Origin: Sphingobium trunci
Lineage (GTDB): Bacteria; Pseudomonadota; Alphaproteobacteria; Sphingomonadales; Sphingomonadaceae
Direction: 5' to 3'
Length of the DNA: 64,000 nt
Assembly: GCF_022664535.1 (NCBI RefSeq)
Contig: NZ_JAKUJY010000004.1
Location: forward strand, 1 to 64,000
The translations under genes were made by a program, and so were the position numbers. Below, piece by piece: positions 50,146-58,845 of the stretch; positions within the stretch are counted from its first letter, which is position 1; each line of letters begins with the position of its first letter. The notes beneath the pieces were generated by a model. The model was not told the origin of the DNA, searched no databases, and saw only the letters and a program-made list of their open reading frames with translations.

Positions 50146-51297
50146 TCACCTCGATTTAGGCAGGCCGAGCAGACGCTCGCCGATGATGTCGCGCTGGATC
50201 TGGGCGGAGCCGCCCGCGATCGTCTGGGCGAAGCCGCGCAGATAGTCGGAAATGCCATTGTCGTCGCCATAGGCGAAGTCGATCATCTCCTCGCCCATCA
50301 GCAGCACCGCCATCCGCTCCAGCCGCTGGCCGAGTTCCGACGTGAACAGGCGGATCACCGACGCCTCCGGTCCCGGCTGGCCCGTCCGCATCACTTCGGA
50401 AATGTTGCGGTAGGTCATCGCCCGCAGCGCCGCGACCTCGCTGCGCATCTGCGCCAGGCTCTCGGCGATGCGCATGTCCTTTATCAGGCCTCTGGCGCGC
50501 GCCTTTTCGATCAGATCCTCGATCTCGCGGCTCTGCGCCACCTGGTCGGCGATGAAGCCGGTACCGCGTTCGAAACTGAGCGTCGACATCGCCACCTTCC
50601 AGCCATTGCCAAGGCCGCCGACCACATTGGCCAGGGGGATGCGCACATCGTCATAAAAGACTTCCGCAAACTCGGTTTGGCCGGAAATCTTGCGGATCGG
50701 CCGGATGGTGATGCCCGGCACATGCATGTCGCAGATCACCCAGCTCAGGCCCTTGTGCCGTTCCGACCCCTCTTCCGTGCGCAGCACCAGTTCCTGCCAG
50801 TCGGCGACATGGGCGAAGCTGGTCCATATTTTCGAGCCGTTGACGACCAGTTCGTCGCCCTCGATCCGCGCCTTCGTGCGGATGCCCGCCAGATCCGATC
50901 CGGCGCCCGGCTCGGAAAAGCCCTGGCACCAGATCGCCTCCCCTTTCAGGATGCGCGGCAGGTGATAGGCCTTCTGCTCCTCGCTGGCGTTGATGATCAG
51001 CGTGGGACCGCCATGGTTGATGCCGACGAAATTGGCGCCGATCCAGGGCGCGCCGGCCCTGGCATATTCCTCCAGCCAGATCACCTGCTGCACGATCGAC
51101 AGGCCGCGTCCGCCATATTCGGAGGGCCAGTTGATGCCCGCCCAGCCCGCGTCGAACAGACGCCTTTGCCATGCCTTGTCGAAATCGATGGCGTCGATGG
51201 CATCGGGCGGCCGTCTCTCGGCCGGGACGTTCGCATGCAGCCAGTCCCGGCATTCCTCGCGGAACCGGGTTTCCTCCGGCGAAAAGCCGATGTCCAT
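50146..51297 (-). CDS. Acyl-CoA dehydrogenase large subunit
   Basis: A 383-residue full-length acyl-CoA dehydrogenase. It has a FSEPGAGSDLAGIRTKA motif, a VNGSKIWTSFAHVADW segment and a C-terminal helical domain ending GGSAQIQRDIIGERLLGLP. The ATG at 51297 follows AAGGAGG with 6-base spacing. The open frame continues upstream only as antisense of nothing functional. It precedes the short dehydrogenase subunit and follows an MFS transporter gene by 89 bases. It probably forms a heteromeric enzyme with the short subunit for a bulky or branched acyl-CoA. Confidence 0.92.
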   Translation of the reverse strand: MDIGFSPEETRFREECRDWLHANVPAERRPPDAIDAIDFDKAWQRRLFDAGWAGINWPSEYGGRGLSIVQQVIWLEEYARAGAPWIGANFVGINHGGPTLIINASEEQKAYHLPRILKGEAIWCQGFSEPGAGSDLAGIRTKARIEGDELVVNGSKIWTSFAHVADWQELVLRTEEGSERHKGLSWVICDMHVPGITIRPIRKISGQTEFAEVFYDDVRIPLANVVGGLGNGWKVAMSTLSFERGTGFIADQVAQSREIEDLIEKARARGLIKDMRIAESLAQMRSEVAALRAMTYRNISEVMRTGQPGPEASVIRLFTSELGQRLERMAVLLMGEEMIDFAYGDDNGISDYLRGFAQTIAGGSAQIQRDIIGERLLGLPKSR

Positions 51298-51386
51298 CAG
51301 CGGGCCTCCTTCGCGGATTGGATCGGATCGGGCAGGGTCATGGCTTGCTGTTCCTCTTCCTTGATATGGGTCCTTACGGATTCTTT

Positions 51387-52712
51387 TCAGGCAGTTGCCG
51401 CCCGCGCCGCTCTGGCCGCAACCGCCCTGCGCACCGGCTTCATCGCCATGAAGCACAATATCCCGCAGGCGACGAGTCCGATCAGCACGATCAGCAGCGC
51501 ATAGCGCAACGCTTCCTTGCCGAAGGCCGGCGCGAAGACATCGCTCATGATGCCGACGAACAGCGGCCCCAGCCCGGCGCCGACCAGCGTGCCCGCCAGC
51601 GTCATCATGGCCGCGGTCAGCCCCCGGTTGCGCGAATCCACCAAGCCCATGGCGACGGCATAGGTGGGCGGCAGCCAGAAGGTCATGAAGAAATTGGCGA
51701 GGGCGAGCCCGATCAGCGACAGGGCAAGATTGTCCGAGAGCAGGAACAGCAGGCCGGGCGGCGCGGAAAGGATCGTGCCCCAGCCCGCGACCTTCAGATA
51801 GGTGGGGAGGTCGCCTTTGGCGAAGCGATCCGCCAGATGGCCCGCCGCGACATTGCCGAAGAACAGCCCGCCCGCGATGCACACGCCCATGAACATGCCG
51901 ACCTGCATCGTCGTCAGCCCATGGACCCGCAGATAGAAGGTCGGCCCCCAGCCGAGGATCGAATAGCCCGTGAACGAGCAGCTCATGGCGATGTAGAGGG
52001 CAAAGCGCAGCGCGGGGGTGCCCAGCACCACGGCCAGGGCTTGCCTGAGCGATATCGGCACGCCTTCCGGCCGGGCACCTTCGTCCGACAGGCCGCGCGG
52101 CGGTTCGCGCACGGTCAGCAGCATGACGAGCGCCAGCACCAGCCCCGGCGCGCCCACGACGATGAAGGCGGTGCGCCAGTCGAACAGGGTGTTGAGCCAG
52201 CCGCCCAGGAACAGGCCCAGCGCGATGCCGACGGCCTGCGTGCCCGACCAGATGCCGATCACAGTACCGCGCTCCCGTACCGGATAGAGATCCGAGAGCA
52301 GCGACTGGCTGGCGGGACCGCCGCCCGCCTCTCCCGCCGCCACGCCGATCCGGGCGAGCGCGAGGTGGATGAAGCTGGTGGCGAGGCCGCACAGCATCGT
52401 CGATACGCTCCAGACGACCAGGCATGCGGACAGCAGGGTGCGGCGCGATCCGCTGTCGACCATGCGCGCCACGGGCACGCCGGCGATCACGTAGAAGGCG
52501 GAAAAGGCGATGCCGGACAGCAGTCCCATCAGCGAATCGCTGACCTTCAGATCGGCCTGGATCGGCTGGAGCAGGATTGCCAATATCTGGCGGTCGATGA
52601 AGTTGACGATGCCGACCAGGCAGAGGACGAACAGCACATAATGCCTGCGCCCGCGCGTCCACCAGCGACGTGCCATGGCCGCTGCCGAGTCCGTCTCTCC
52701 GCCATTCGCCAA
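51387..52712 (-). CDS. MFS transporter (spinster-like)
   Basis: A 441-residue major facilitator with about twelve membrane segments. The early motif GIVNFIDRQILAILLQPIQADL is typical of the spinster-like/aromatic-acid group of sphingomonads, with VARMVDSGSRRTLL as the loop 2-3 motif. The start is a TTG at 52712 with AAAGGAG at 7 bases; the first internal ATG is at residue 13. It probably imports the substrate degraded by the adjacent acyl-CoA dehydrogenases. It is divergent from an SDR gene at 52947. Confidence 0.92.
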   Translation of the reverse strand: MANGGETDSAAAMARRWWTRGRRHYVLFVLCLVGIVNFIDRQILAILLQPIQADLKVSDSLMGLLSGIAFSAFYVIAGVPVARMVDSGSRRTLLSACLVVWSVSTMLCGLATSFIHLALARIGVAAGEAGGGPASQSLLSDLYPVRERGTVIGIWSGTQAVGIALGLFLGGWLNTLFDWRTAFIVVGAPGLVLALVMLLTVREPPRGLSDEGARPEGVPISLRQALAVVLGTPALRFALYIAMSCSFTGYSILGWGPTFYLRVHGLTTMQVGMFMGVCIAGGLFFGNVAAGHLADRFAKGDLPTYLKVAGWGTILSAPPGLLFLLSDNLALSLIGLALANFFMTFWLPPTYAVAMGLVDSRNRGLTAAMMTLAGTLVGAGLGPLFVGIMSDVFAPAFGKEALRYALLIVLIGLVACGILCFMAMKPVRRAVAARAARAATA

Positions 52713-52946
52713 AGCGTCTCTCCTTTTCCGCTTGCGCTATACTGCGCCCGCCTTTGCCGGATGCGACATGGCCCGGTCTGGCTTTTCCCCTCCTTTGTCT
52801 ACGGCTGTTTACCGGCCGTCAAGGCGCTTCGAAAAGGGGGGAGGGGATGCGGACGCTTGCGCAGCGTGCCGAAATGAGGGACGTTTGCCCGACAGAATAA
52901 GGGCGTGCGGCATCGACGCGCCGGCCCGATCAGGAAAGGATATCGC

Positions 52947-53786
52947 ATGGCCCGACCCGTCGCCTTCATCACCGGCGCGAGCAGGGGCATCGGCAAGGCC
53001 ATCGCCCTGTCGCTTGCCGAAGCGGGCTACGACCTTATCCTGTCCGCGCGCACGGTGGCGCCGGGCGAGGCGCACGACCATTCGCTGACCGTGCACAAGA
53101 CCGATGCCCGCCCGCTGCCCGGCAGCCTGCAGGAAACGGCGGCGGAGGTGGAGGCGAGGGGCGCCCGCTCGCTGCTGGTGCCGATGGACCTGACCGACCG
53201 GGCGTCGGTGGGCGCGGCGGCTCAGAAGATCATCGACAATGGGGCGGCGGTTGACATGATCGTCCATAATGGCCGCCATATCGGTCCCGGCCTGATGGAC
53301 CTGTTCCTGGACATCCCCGTCGATGCCTATGCCAAATTCTTCGAGGCGCATGGGATTGCGCCCATCATCCTCACCCGCGCGCTGTTGCCCGGCATGTTGC
53401 AACGGGGCGGCGGCACCGTCATCACCATCACCTCCAGCGCCGCCTATGAAACGCCGCCCGCGCCCGCGGGCAAGGGCGGCTGGGGGATGGGCTATGCCGT
53501 GGGCAAGGCGGCCGGGCATCAGTTGGTCGGCACTTTGCACGCGGAATATTTCGGCCGGGGCCTGCGCGCCTATAATGTCCAGCCCGGTTTCATCGGCACG
53601 GAACGCAACCATATCGTCGCGTCCGACCTGGGCCATGAACTCTCGCGCGCCGCGCCGCCCTCGATCATCGGCGCGCTGGTCAAATGGCTGGTGACAGAGG
53701 CTGAGGCCGAAACGCTGTCGGGCAGCACCATAGAGGCGCAGGACTTCATCCGCGAACGCGGCATCGCCCCGGGCTGGGTGGCCTGA
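52947..53786 (+). CDS. Short-chain dehydrogenase/reductase
   Basis: A 279-residue SDR. TGASRGIG lies at residues 9-16, an IVHNGRH segment stands in place of NNAG, and the active-site region is long: Ser in TSSAAYE and YAVGK after an insertion (GKGGWGMG). The ATG at 52947 follows AGGAAAGGATATCGC; the frame opens at 52905. It is followed 27 bases later by a second, non-canonical SDR. The substrate is unknown. Confidence 0.85.
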   Translation: MARPVAFITGASRGIGKAIALSLAEAGYDLILSARTVAPGEAHDHSLTVHKTDARPLPGSLQETAAEVEARGARSLLVPMDLTDRASVGAAAQKIIDNGAAVDMIVHNGRHIGPGLMDLFLDIPVDAYAKFFEAHGIAPIILTRALLPGMLQRGGGTVITITSSAAYETPPAPAGKGGWGMGYAVGKAAGHQLVGTLHAEYFGRGLRAYNVQPGFIGTERNHIVASDLGHELSRAAPPSIIGALVKWLVTEAEAETLSGSTIEAQDFIRERGIAPGWVA

Positions 53787-53813
53787 GCGCGCAATCATCA
53801 TTGAGGAGCGGAC

Positions 53814-54608
53814 ATGGATTTCGGCATCAAGGGAAAGGTCGCGCTGTCCAGCGGCGGATCGAAGGGCATGGGCCGGGCTGTGTCGATCGATCTGGCGCGC
53901 GAAGGTTGCAGGGTGGTGGTCTGCGCCCGGGGAGAGGAGGCGGTGGACGAGACCGTCGCGGATATCCGCGCCCGAGGCGGCGAGGCCGTGCCCGCCTATG
54001 TCGACATGGCCAAGAAGGACGGGATCGAGCGCGCCGTCGCCATAGCCCGCGAACATTGGGGATCGCCCGACATCGTCGTCGGCAATGTCTATGGGCCGCA
54101 GCATGGCCGATGGGAAGAGACCAGCGACGCCGATTTCCAGGAAGCCTATGACCAGATGCTGATGAGCCAGGTCCATCTGCTGCGCGCGGTGACCCCGGCG
54201 ATGAAGGAGAAGGGCTGGGGCCGCATCGTCCTCATCGGTTCCACCTCCTCCAAGCAGCCGCACAAGGAACTGCCGCTGCTCACCGCCAACGTCACCCGCG
54301 TCGCGGCGGTGGCGCTCAACCGCAGCGTCGCCAATGAACTGGGCAGGTTCGGCATCACCATCAACACGATCGGCACCGGCGGCTTCGCGACCGAGCGTTA
54401 TTACAGCTATATGCGCAAGACCGTGGAGGCGCAGGGCGGCGTGTTCGATGAGCGGGAGGCGGCGCGGCGGGAGGAAATCCCGGTCGGGCGCCTTGGCACG
54501 CCGGAGGAGATGGCGGCGGTGATCGCCTTTCTCTGCTCTGCCCGCGCCAGTTACGTCACCGGACAGTTCATCATGGTGGACGGCGGATCGGTGAACTCGC
54601 TAATGTGA
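53814..54608 (+). CDS. Non-canonical SDR lacking the catalytic Tyr-Lys
   Basis: A 264-residue SDR-fold protein. The glycine motif reads SSGGSKGMG, the NNAG position reads VVGNVYGP, and the expected YxxxK region reads LPLLTANVTRVAAVAL, so neither Tyr nor Lys is in place. The C-terminal RLGTPEEMAAVIAFLCS and VDGG segments are normal. FabG-like relatives with this change are common but little studied; activity may depend on other residues or be lost. The start follows GAGGAGCGGAC. It is cotranscribed with the preceding SDR. Confidence 0.85.
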   Translation: MDFGIKGKVALSSGGSKGMGRAVSIDLAREGCRVVVCARGEEAVDETVADIRARGGEAVPAYVDMAKKDGIERAVAIAREHWGSPDIVVGNVYGPQHGRWEETSDADFQEAYDQMLMSQVHLLRAVTPAMKEKGWGRIVLIGSTSSKQPHKELPLLTANVTRVAAVALNRSVANELGRFGITINTIGTGGFATERYYSYMRKTVEAQGGVFDEREAARREEIPVGRLGTPEEMAAVIAFLCSARASYVTGQFIMVDGGSVNSLM

Positions 54609-54619
54609 TACCATCGTGC

Positions 54620-54634
54620 TCGGTCTTCGACCGA
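54620..54634. terminator. Short hairpin after SDR pair
   Basis: TCGGTC (54620-54625) pairs with GACCGA (54629-54634) around a TTC loop, 12 bases after the SDR stop. The rest of the 150-base gap to the VOC gene shows no gene. It is a weak terminator candidate. Confidence 0.35.
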
Positions 54635-54758
54635 TTACAAACGGGTTTCGCTCAAGCGCCGTGCGGGCTTGACCAAGGGTAGATGAGTGAGGCTAGTCGA
54701 ACCTTGCAATGATTCGCACGGCACATGCCGATGACACGGAAAAAGGGAGAAGAGAGAC

Positions 54759-55136
54759 ATGCCGGGATATAGCACGGTCGGTTCCAACAAGCTGCCCGAG
54801 GCGCTCGCATTCTACGATGCGCTGCTGGGGTCGATCGGTATCGGCAAGATGTTCGACCATCCCTCCGGCGGCCGCATCTATGCGGGCAAGGACGGCAGCT
54901 TCTTCGGCGTGCTTGGTCCCTATGACGGGCAACCGGCAACGGTGGGCAATGGCTCCATGACCGGCTTTCCGCTGGATTCGGAGGAGAAGATCGCTGCCTT
55001 CCATGCCAAGGCGCTGGAACTGGGCGGAACCTGCGACGGCGCGCCCGGCCCGCGTGGACCGGAAGGGGCGGGCATTTACTTCGCCTATGTGCGCGACCTC
55101 GACGGCAACAAGCTGTGCGCCTATAAGTTCGGCTGA
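54759..55136 (+). CDS. VOC-superfamily (glyoxalase-like) protein
   Basis: A 125-residue protein made of two beta-alpha-beta-beta-beta modules, with FYDALLGSIGIGKMFDHPSGGRIYAG and FAYVRDLDGNKLCAYKF. A metal-site Glu and His are not obvious at both usual positions, so it may bind rather than catalyse. Family members include glyoxalase I, extradiol dioxygenases and resistance proteins. The start follows GGGAGAAGAGAGAC. It stands alone, convergent with the lipocalin-like gene. Confidence 0.82.
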   Translation: MPGYSTVGSNKLPEALAFYDALLGSIGIGKMFDHPSGGRIYAGKDGSFFGVLGPYDGQPATVGNGSMTGFPLDSEEKIAAFHAKALELGGTCDGAPGPRGPEGAGIYFAYVRDLDGNKLCAYKFG

Positions 55137-55145
55137 ACGGCCGGG

Positions 55146-55161
55146 TGCCCCGACCGGGGCA
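55146..55161. terminator. Bidirectional hairpin after VOC gene
   Basis: TGCCCC (55146-55151) pairs with GGGGCA (55156-55161) around GACC, between two convergent genes. Confidence 0.45.
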
Positions 55162-55182
55162 TCCGCTTCCTGAAAATCTGGA

Positions 55183-55608
55183 TCAATCGGACACGCGGCG
55201 CCATATCAGCGTGGATGGCATGGTGCCGACCGACTGTTTGACGGTCAGTTCCAGCTTGTCGTCGTAGAGGCGGGCATGCCGTTCCTGCAGGGTGCCGACC
55301 AGCGCCGGGTCCAGGCAGAAGCGGAAATCATGGGTGATGACCTGCCGTGCCTCGTCGATGCGATAGGGGCCGGAATAGGCCATGTAGTTGCGCGCAAGCG
55401 GTCCTGCCACATCATCGCCGCTGGCGTGATAGGGCACATCATGGTCCCTTGCGCGTCCGCCGCGCGCCATGTTCACGCTGACATAGCCGCGCGTGTAGAC
55501 GATGCTGCCTTCGGGATGGCGGCCGAAGGGGCTGACCTGCCGCCCATCCTCCAGCGTGGCGATGAAGCTTTCCAGCTCCCATGCGCCCAATATCTTCTCT
55601 CCGATCAT
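55183..55608 (-). CDS. Lipocalin-like domain protein
   Basis: A 141-residue protein of the bacterial Lipocalin_5 type. It has ILGAWELESFIATLEDGR, a PFGRHPEGSIVYTRGYVSVNMA strand pair, and later YRIDEARQVITHDF. It probably binds a hydrophobic ligand; no enzymatic role is established. The ATG at 55608 begins the domain. An ATG at 55671 with AGGAGG ten bases upstream is a serious alternative adding 21 residues. It lies directly downstream of an enoyl-CoA hydratase gene. Confidence 0.75.
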   Translation of the reverse strand: MIGEKILGAWELESFIATLEDGRQVSPFGRHPEGSIVYTRGYVSVNMARGGRARDHDVPYHASGDDVAGPLARNYMAYSGPYRIDEARQVITHDFRFCLDPALVGTLQERHARLYDDKLELTVKQSVGTMPSTLIWRRVSD

Positions 55609-55685
55609 TCGTCCTGGCTTTCTGTGTGAAGGGGCGCGCTCCAGTTTTTTCGCATCGTTCCAGGCGCGCATTTCCAAACAGCCTC

Positions 55686-56453
55686 CTAGTGGAAGCGGCT
55701 GAAATCGGGCGGGCGTCGTTCGAGGAAGGCGGCGAAGGCCTCGGCGGCTTCCTCCGATCCGAGCCGTTCTTCGAATATCCTGTCCTCCACCGCCATCCGG
55801 GCTTGCAGCGCTGCGGCTTCGCGCATCAGGCGCTTGGTTGCGATCAGCGAGGCGGGCGGCTTGGCGGCGAGCCGGACGGCAAGCGCCCTGGCGGCCTCCC
55901 GCAATTCCTCCTTCGGGACGATGCGATTGGCAAGACCCCAGGCCAGCGCATCCTGGGCGCTCACCGGTTCGGCGAGCGCGAACATGGCGAAGGCACGGGC
56001 ATGGCCGATCCGTTGCGGCATCAACAGGCTGGACCCGGCTTCGGGCACCAGCGCCAGATCCACGAAGGGCGTGACCAGCCGCGCGTCGGGGCTCATCAGC
56101 ACCATGTCGCAATGCAGCAGCATCGTCGCCGCCACGCCGATCGCTCCGCCTTGCACCGCTACGACCAGCGGTTTTTCCGCTCGCGCGATCGCGGCGATGA
56201 AGCGCAGCACATTGCGCTCGTTCGGCGCGCCGCCATTATGCGCGGCGAATTCGCTGATGTCGTTGCCCGCGCTGAACATGTCGCCTTCGCCCCGGAACAG
56301 GATCGCGCGGACCGAACGATCCTCCTGCGTGGCTTCCAGCGTGTCGGCGAGAGTCTTGTACATGGCATCGGTCAACGCGTTCTTCTTGTCGGTGCGATCC
56401 AGCGTCAGCGTCAGCACGCCGTCGGCGCGCTCGACTTTCACATGATCGGTCAT
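55686..56453 (-). CDS. Enoyl-CoA hydratase/isomerase family protein
   Basis: A 255-residue crotonase-fold protein. Oxyanion-hole segments are GEGDMFSAGNDISEFA and VQGGAIGVAATMLLHCDMVL, and a Glu sits in FVDLALVPEAGSS, the usual second catalytic site for isomerase-type members. The C-terminus MREAAALQARMAVEDRIFEERLGSEEAAEAFAAF resembles delta3-delta2-enoyl-CoA isomerases. The start is preceded by GGAGGAATC. It lies 22 bases downstream of the cupin gene on the minus strand. Confidence 0.87.
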   Translation of the reverse strand: MTDHVKVERADGVLTLTLDRTDKKNALTDAMYKTLADTLEATQEDRSVRAILFRGEGDMFSAGNDISEFAAHNGGAPNERNVLRFIAAIARAEKPLVVAVQGGAIGVAATMLLHCDMVLMSPDARLVTPFVDLALVPEAGSSLLMPQRIGHARAFAMFALAEPVSAQDALAWGLANRIVPKEELREAARALAVRLAAKPPASLIATKRLMREAAALQARMAVEDRIFEERLGSEEAAEAFAAFLERRPPDFSRFH

Positions 56454-56475
56454 GATTCCTCCTGTCCTGTGAGGG

Positions 56476-57012
56476 TCAGCGCAGCGTCCAGCGCGTGTCG
56501 GGGACCGGCAGTGCCTCCGCCGCGTCGGACCAGAGCGTGACCCCGCCCGCGCCGCTCATCCGGTGCTTCCACCACCAGGGCAGGCGGGCGGGCATCGGGC
56601 AGGACAAGATCTCGATCCCCCGCTGTGCCAGCGTCCGTTCCCACAGCGCGACGTCGCCATTATAGGCCGACCCCTCGCCCGCGACGAAGCCGTAGAGCTC
56701 GCATCCTTCGGGCCCTGCCTCCCACGGCCCGAATATGTCGCCATATTCCAGCATGATGTGAGTGCCCGCGCGGGCGACGATATCGCCGCAGCGCAGGTCG
56801 CCCCGCAGGATCAGGTTGATATGGTCGCCATGATGGCCGTGGCTGGGGCTCCAGGCGCCCGGGTCCCAGCGGTTCCAGAAGGCGATGTAGCGGGGCGACA
56901 GCTCGATCCATTTTTCCCAGATCGACGCGATGGAGCCGTCCGCCAGACGGTAGCGCGTCATCTCCTCCGCCGGGATGTCGTCCAGATGCTTGAGGTCGGG
57001 ACCGCCGCGCAT
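56476..57012 (-). CDS. Cupin-domain protein
   Basis: A 178-residue protein with a single cupin barrel. A histidine-rich metal-site motif, SHGHHGDHINLIL, is near residues 57-69, and a second motif GDIFGPWEAGPEGCELYGF follows. Several Trp residues lie in the C-terminal third. Cupins of this size include dioxygenases, isomerases and binding proteins; no specific function is recognised. The start follows AAGGAGAGC. It heads a minus-strand unit with the hydratase and lipocalin-like genes and is divergent from an MDR reductase. Confidence 0.75.
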   Translation of the reverse strand: MRGGPDLKHLDDIPAEEMTRYRLADGSIASIWEKWIELSPRYIAFWNRWDPGAWSPSHGHHGDHINLILRGDLRCGDIVARAGTHIMLEYGDIFGPWEAGPEGCELYGFVAGEGSAYNGDVALWERTLAQRGIEILSCPMPARLPWWWKHRMSGAGGVTLWSDAAEALPVPDTRWTLR

Positions 57013-57128
57013 CGCATGCTCTCCTTCTTTATCGTCGTGCCGCCATAGTGACGCCGCCCTGTCAGCTTGACAAGGTTAACCTGGTAAGCAAGCTGCCCGC
57101 CCAACCACAGTCAGGAGAAGGAATCGCC

Positions 57129-58139
57129 ATGGCCGTCAACCGCCGCTTCACGCTCGTCTCGCGGCCCGACGGGGCGCCCCGCCCGTCCGATTTCCGGCTG
57201 GTGGAGGAGGCGGTGCCGGTCATAGGAGAGGGCGAATGCCTGATCCGCAACCATTATATCTCGATCGATCCGGCGATCCGCACGTGGCTCAATCAGGAGG
57301 ATACCTATATGCCCGCCATCGCCGTGGGCGACGCGCTGCGGGCATCGACGCTGGGCGTCGTGGAGGCGAGCAACCATCCCCGGCTGAAGGTCGGCGACTG
57401 GGTGCAGGGACTGAACCGGATAGAGGATTATTCGGTCTGCGGGCCGGATGGCGCCAATGGCCGCGTGGATGTGAGCCGCGTGCCTTCGCCCAGCGCCTTC
57501 CTGTCGGTCGCGGGCGGGACGGGGCTGACCGCCTGGTTCGCGGTGGAGGAGGAGTTGCAGCCCAAAGCGGGCCAGATGCTGCTGGTCAGCGGCGCGGCGG
57601 GCGCGGTGGGATCGATCATCGGCCAGCTGGCGCGCGGACGCGGGGCGCGGGTGGTCGGCATAGCGGGCGGCCCGGCCAAATGCGCGCGCCTGGTCGAGCG
57701 ATATGGCTATGACGCGGCGGTCGATTACAAGGGCAAGGATGTCGACGCCCTGCGCGCCGCCATCGCGCAGGCCTGTCCCGATGGCGTCGACCTGCTGTTC
57801 GAGAATGTCGGCGGCATCTGCCTCGACGCCGCGCTGCTCAACATCAATCAGGGCGGGCTGGTCGTCGTTTGCGGCCTGATTTCGGAATATAATGGCGAAC
57901 CCTATGGCACCCGCCAGCTCATTCGCCTGCTGATGCATTCGGTCGCGATGCGCGGCTATGTTCTGCCCAAATATGCGGCGCGGCTGGGCGAGGGGCGCAA
58001 GGCGCTGATTGACCTCGTGGCGCGCGGCGAGCTGGTCTATGACGAGCATGTGGAGGAAGGGATGGAGAATGTCCTGCCTGCCTTCATGCGCCTGTTCGAC
58101 GGCTCGAACGAGGGCAAGATGGTGGTGAAGCTGGTCTGA
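57129..58139 (+). CDS. NADP-dependent MDR oxidoreductase (PTGR/CurA-like), second copy
   Basis: A 336-residue zinc-free medium-chain reductase, paralog of the 30204-31214 protein. Both begin VNRRFTL and share VEEAVP, IRNHY, SDPA-like, GDALRAST, VEASNHP, SVAGGTGLTAWF, SGAAGAVGS and FDGSN segments. It would reduce an activated double bond with NADPH. The ATG at 57129 follows CAGGAGAAGGA. It starts a plus-strand operon with a flavin reductase and an acyl-CoA dehydrogenase. Confidence 0.9.
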   Translation: MAVNRRFTLVSRPDGAPRPSDFRLVEEAVPVIGEGECLIRNHYISIDPAIRTWLNQEDTYMPAIAVGDALRASTLGVVEASNHPRLKVGDWVQGLNRIEDYSVCGPDGANGRVDVSRVPSPSAFLSVAGGTGLTAWFAVEEELQPKAGQMLLVSGAAGAVGSIIGQLARGRGARVVGIAGGPAKCARLVERYGYDAAVDYKGKDVDALRAAIAQACPDGVDLLFENVGGICLDAALLNINQGGLVVVCGLISEYNGEPYGTRQLIRLLMHSVAMRGYVLPKYAARLGEGRKALIDLVARGELVYDEHVEEGMENVLPAFMRLFDGSNEGKMVVKLV

Positions 58140-58160
58140 GCCGGCCGGAAGGGAAAAGCG

Positions 58161-58796
58161 ATGCGCTTCGTGATGGCCGACCTGCCAGTGCGGGACCGAT
58201 ACAAGATACTGGTGTCGTCGGTGACGCCGCGCCCGATCGCCTGGGTGACGACGCTGGGGAAGAATGGCGTGGTCAATGCCGCGCCCTACAGCTTCTTCAA
58301 CGCCATGGGCGACGATCCGCCGCTGGTCGTGCTGGGCCTGCTCAAGGATGTGAAGACGGGCGGCGACAAGGATACGGCGACCAATATTTTCGACACCGGC
58401 GAATTCGTCATCAACCTGGTCGCCGAAGATGACATCGAGGCGATGAACATGTCCTGCGTCGATGCGCCGCGCGAGGTAAGCGAGATCGACTATGCGGGTA
58501 TCAAGACCGTGCCCGCCACCATGGTCGCGCCGCCGCTGATCGCGACGTCGCCGGTCAGCTTCGAATGCCGCCGGGTGGAGATGCTGGAGATCGGCCCGCG
58601 CCAGGTGATCGCCGTGGGCGAGGTGCTGGTCGCCCATGTCCGCGACGAATTCATCGCCGACCGGGAAAGGCTGCACCTTGACACCCCCGCCATGAAGCTG
58701 GTCGGCCGCATGCATGGGCCGGACGTCTATCTCCGCAACAGCGACACTTTCCGCGTGCCGCGCGGCCGCTACGACCCCGCTGACGCCAAGGGATGA
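58161..58796 (+). CDS. Flavin reductase-like (FMN-binding split barrel) protein
   Basis: A 211-residue FMN-binding split-barrel protein. SSVTPRPIAWVTTLGKNGVVNAAPYSFFNAM near residues 19-49 is the flavin-binding signature, and the RxxDLW-like C-terminal part has DVYLRNSDTFRVPRG. Relatives supply reduced flavin to monooxygenases or have other reductase roles. The start follows GGAAGGGAAAAGCG. It lies between the MDR reductase (21-base gap) and an acyl-CoA dehydrogenase (49-base gap). No flavin-dependent monooxygenase is adjacent. Confidence 0.85.
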   Translation: MRFVMADLPVRDRYKILVSSVTPRPIAWVTTLGKNGVVNAAPYSFFNAMGDDPPLVVLGLLKDVKTGGDKDTATNIFDTGEFVINLVAEDDIEAMNMSCVDAPREVSEIDYAGIKTVPATMVAPPLIATSPVSFECRRVEMLEIGPRQVIAVGEVLVAHVRDEFIADRERLHLDTPAMKLVGRMHGPDVYLRNSDTFRVPRGRYDPADAKG

Positions 58797-58845
58797 GGCG
58801 CATCGGGATCGCCAGGTAAGAATATCATCAGAGGATCGAGGATTT

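Noticed and set aside
51298-52662. Upstream extension of the acyl-CoA dehydrogenase frame (50146-52662, 838 codons) as a giant fusion
   Set aside because: The extension lies out of frame across the MFS transporter gene. The dehydrogenase has its own AAGGAGG ribosome site and canonical N-terminus at 51297.
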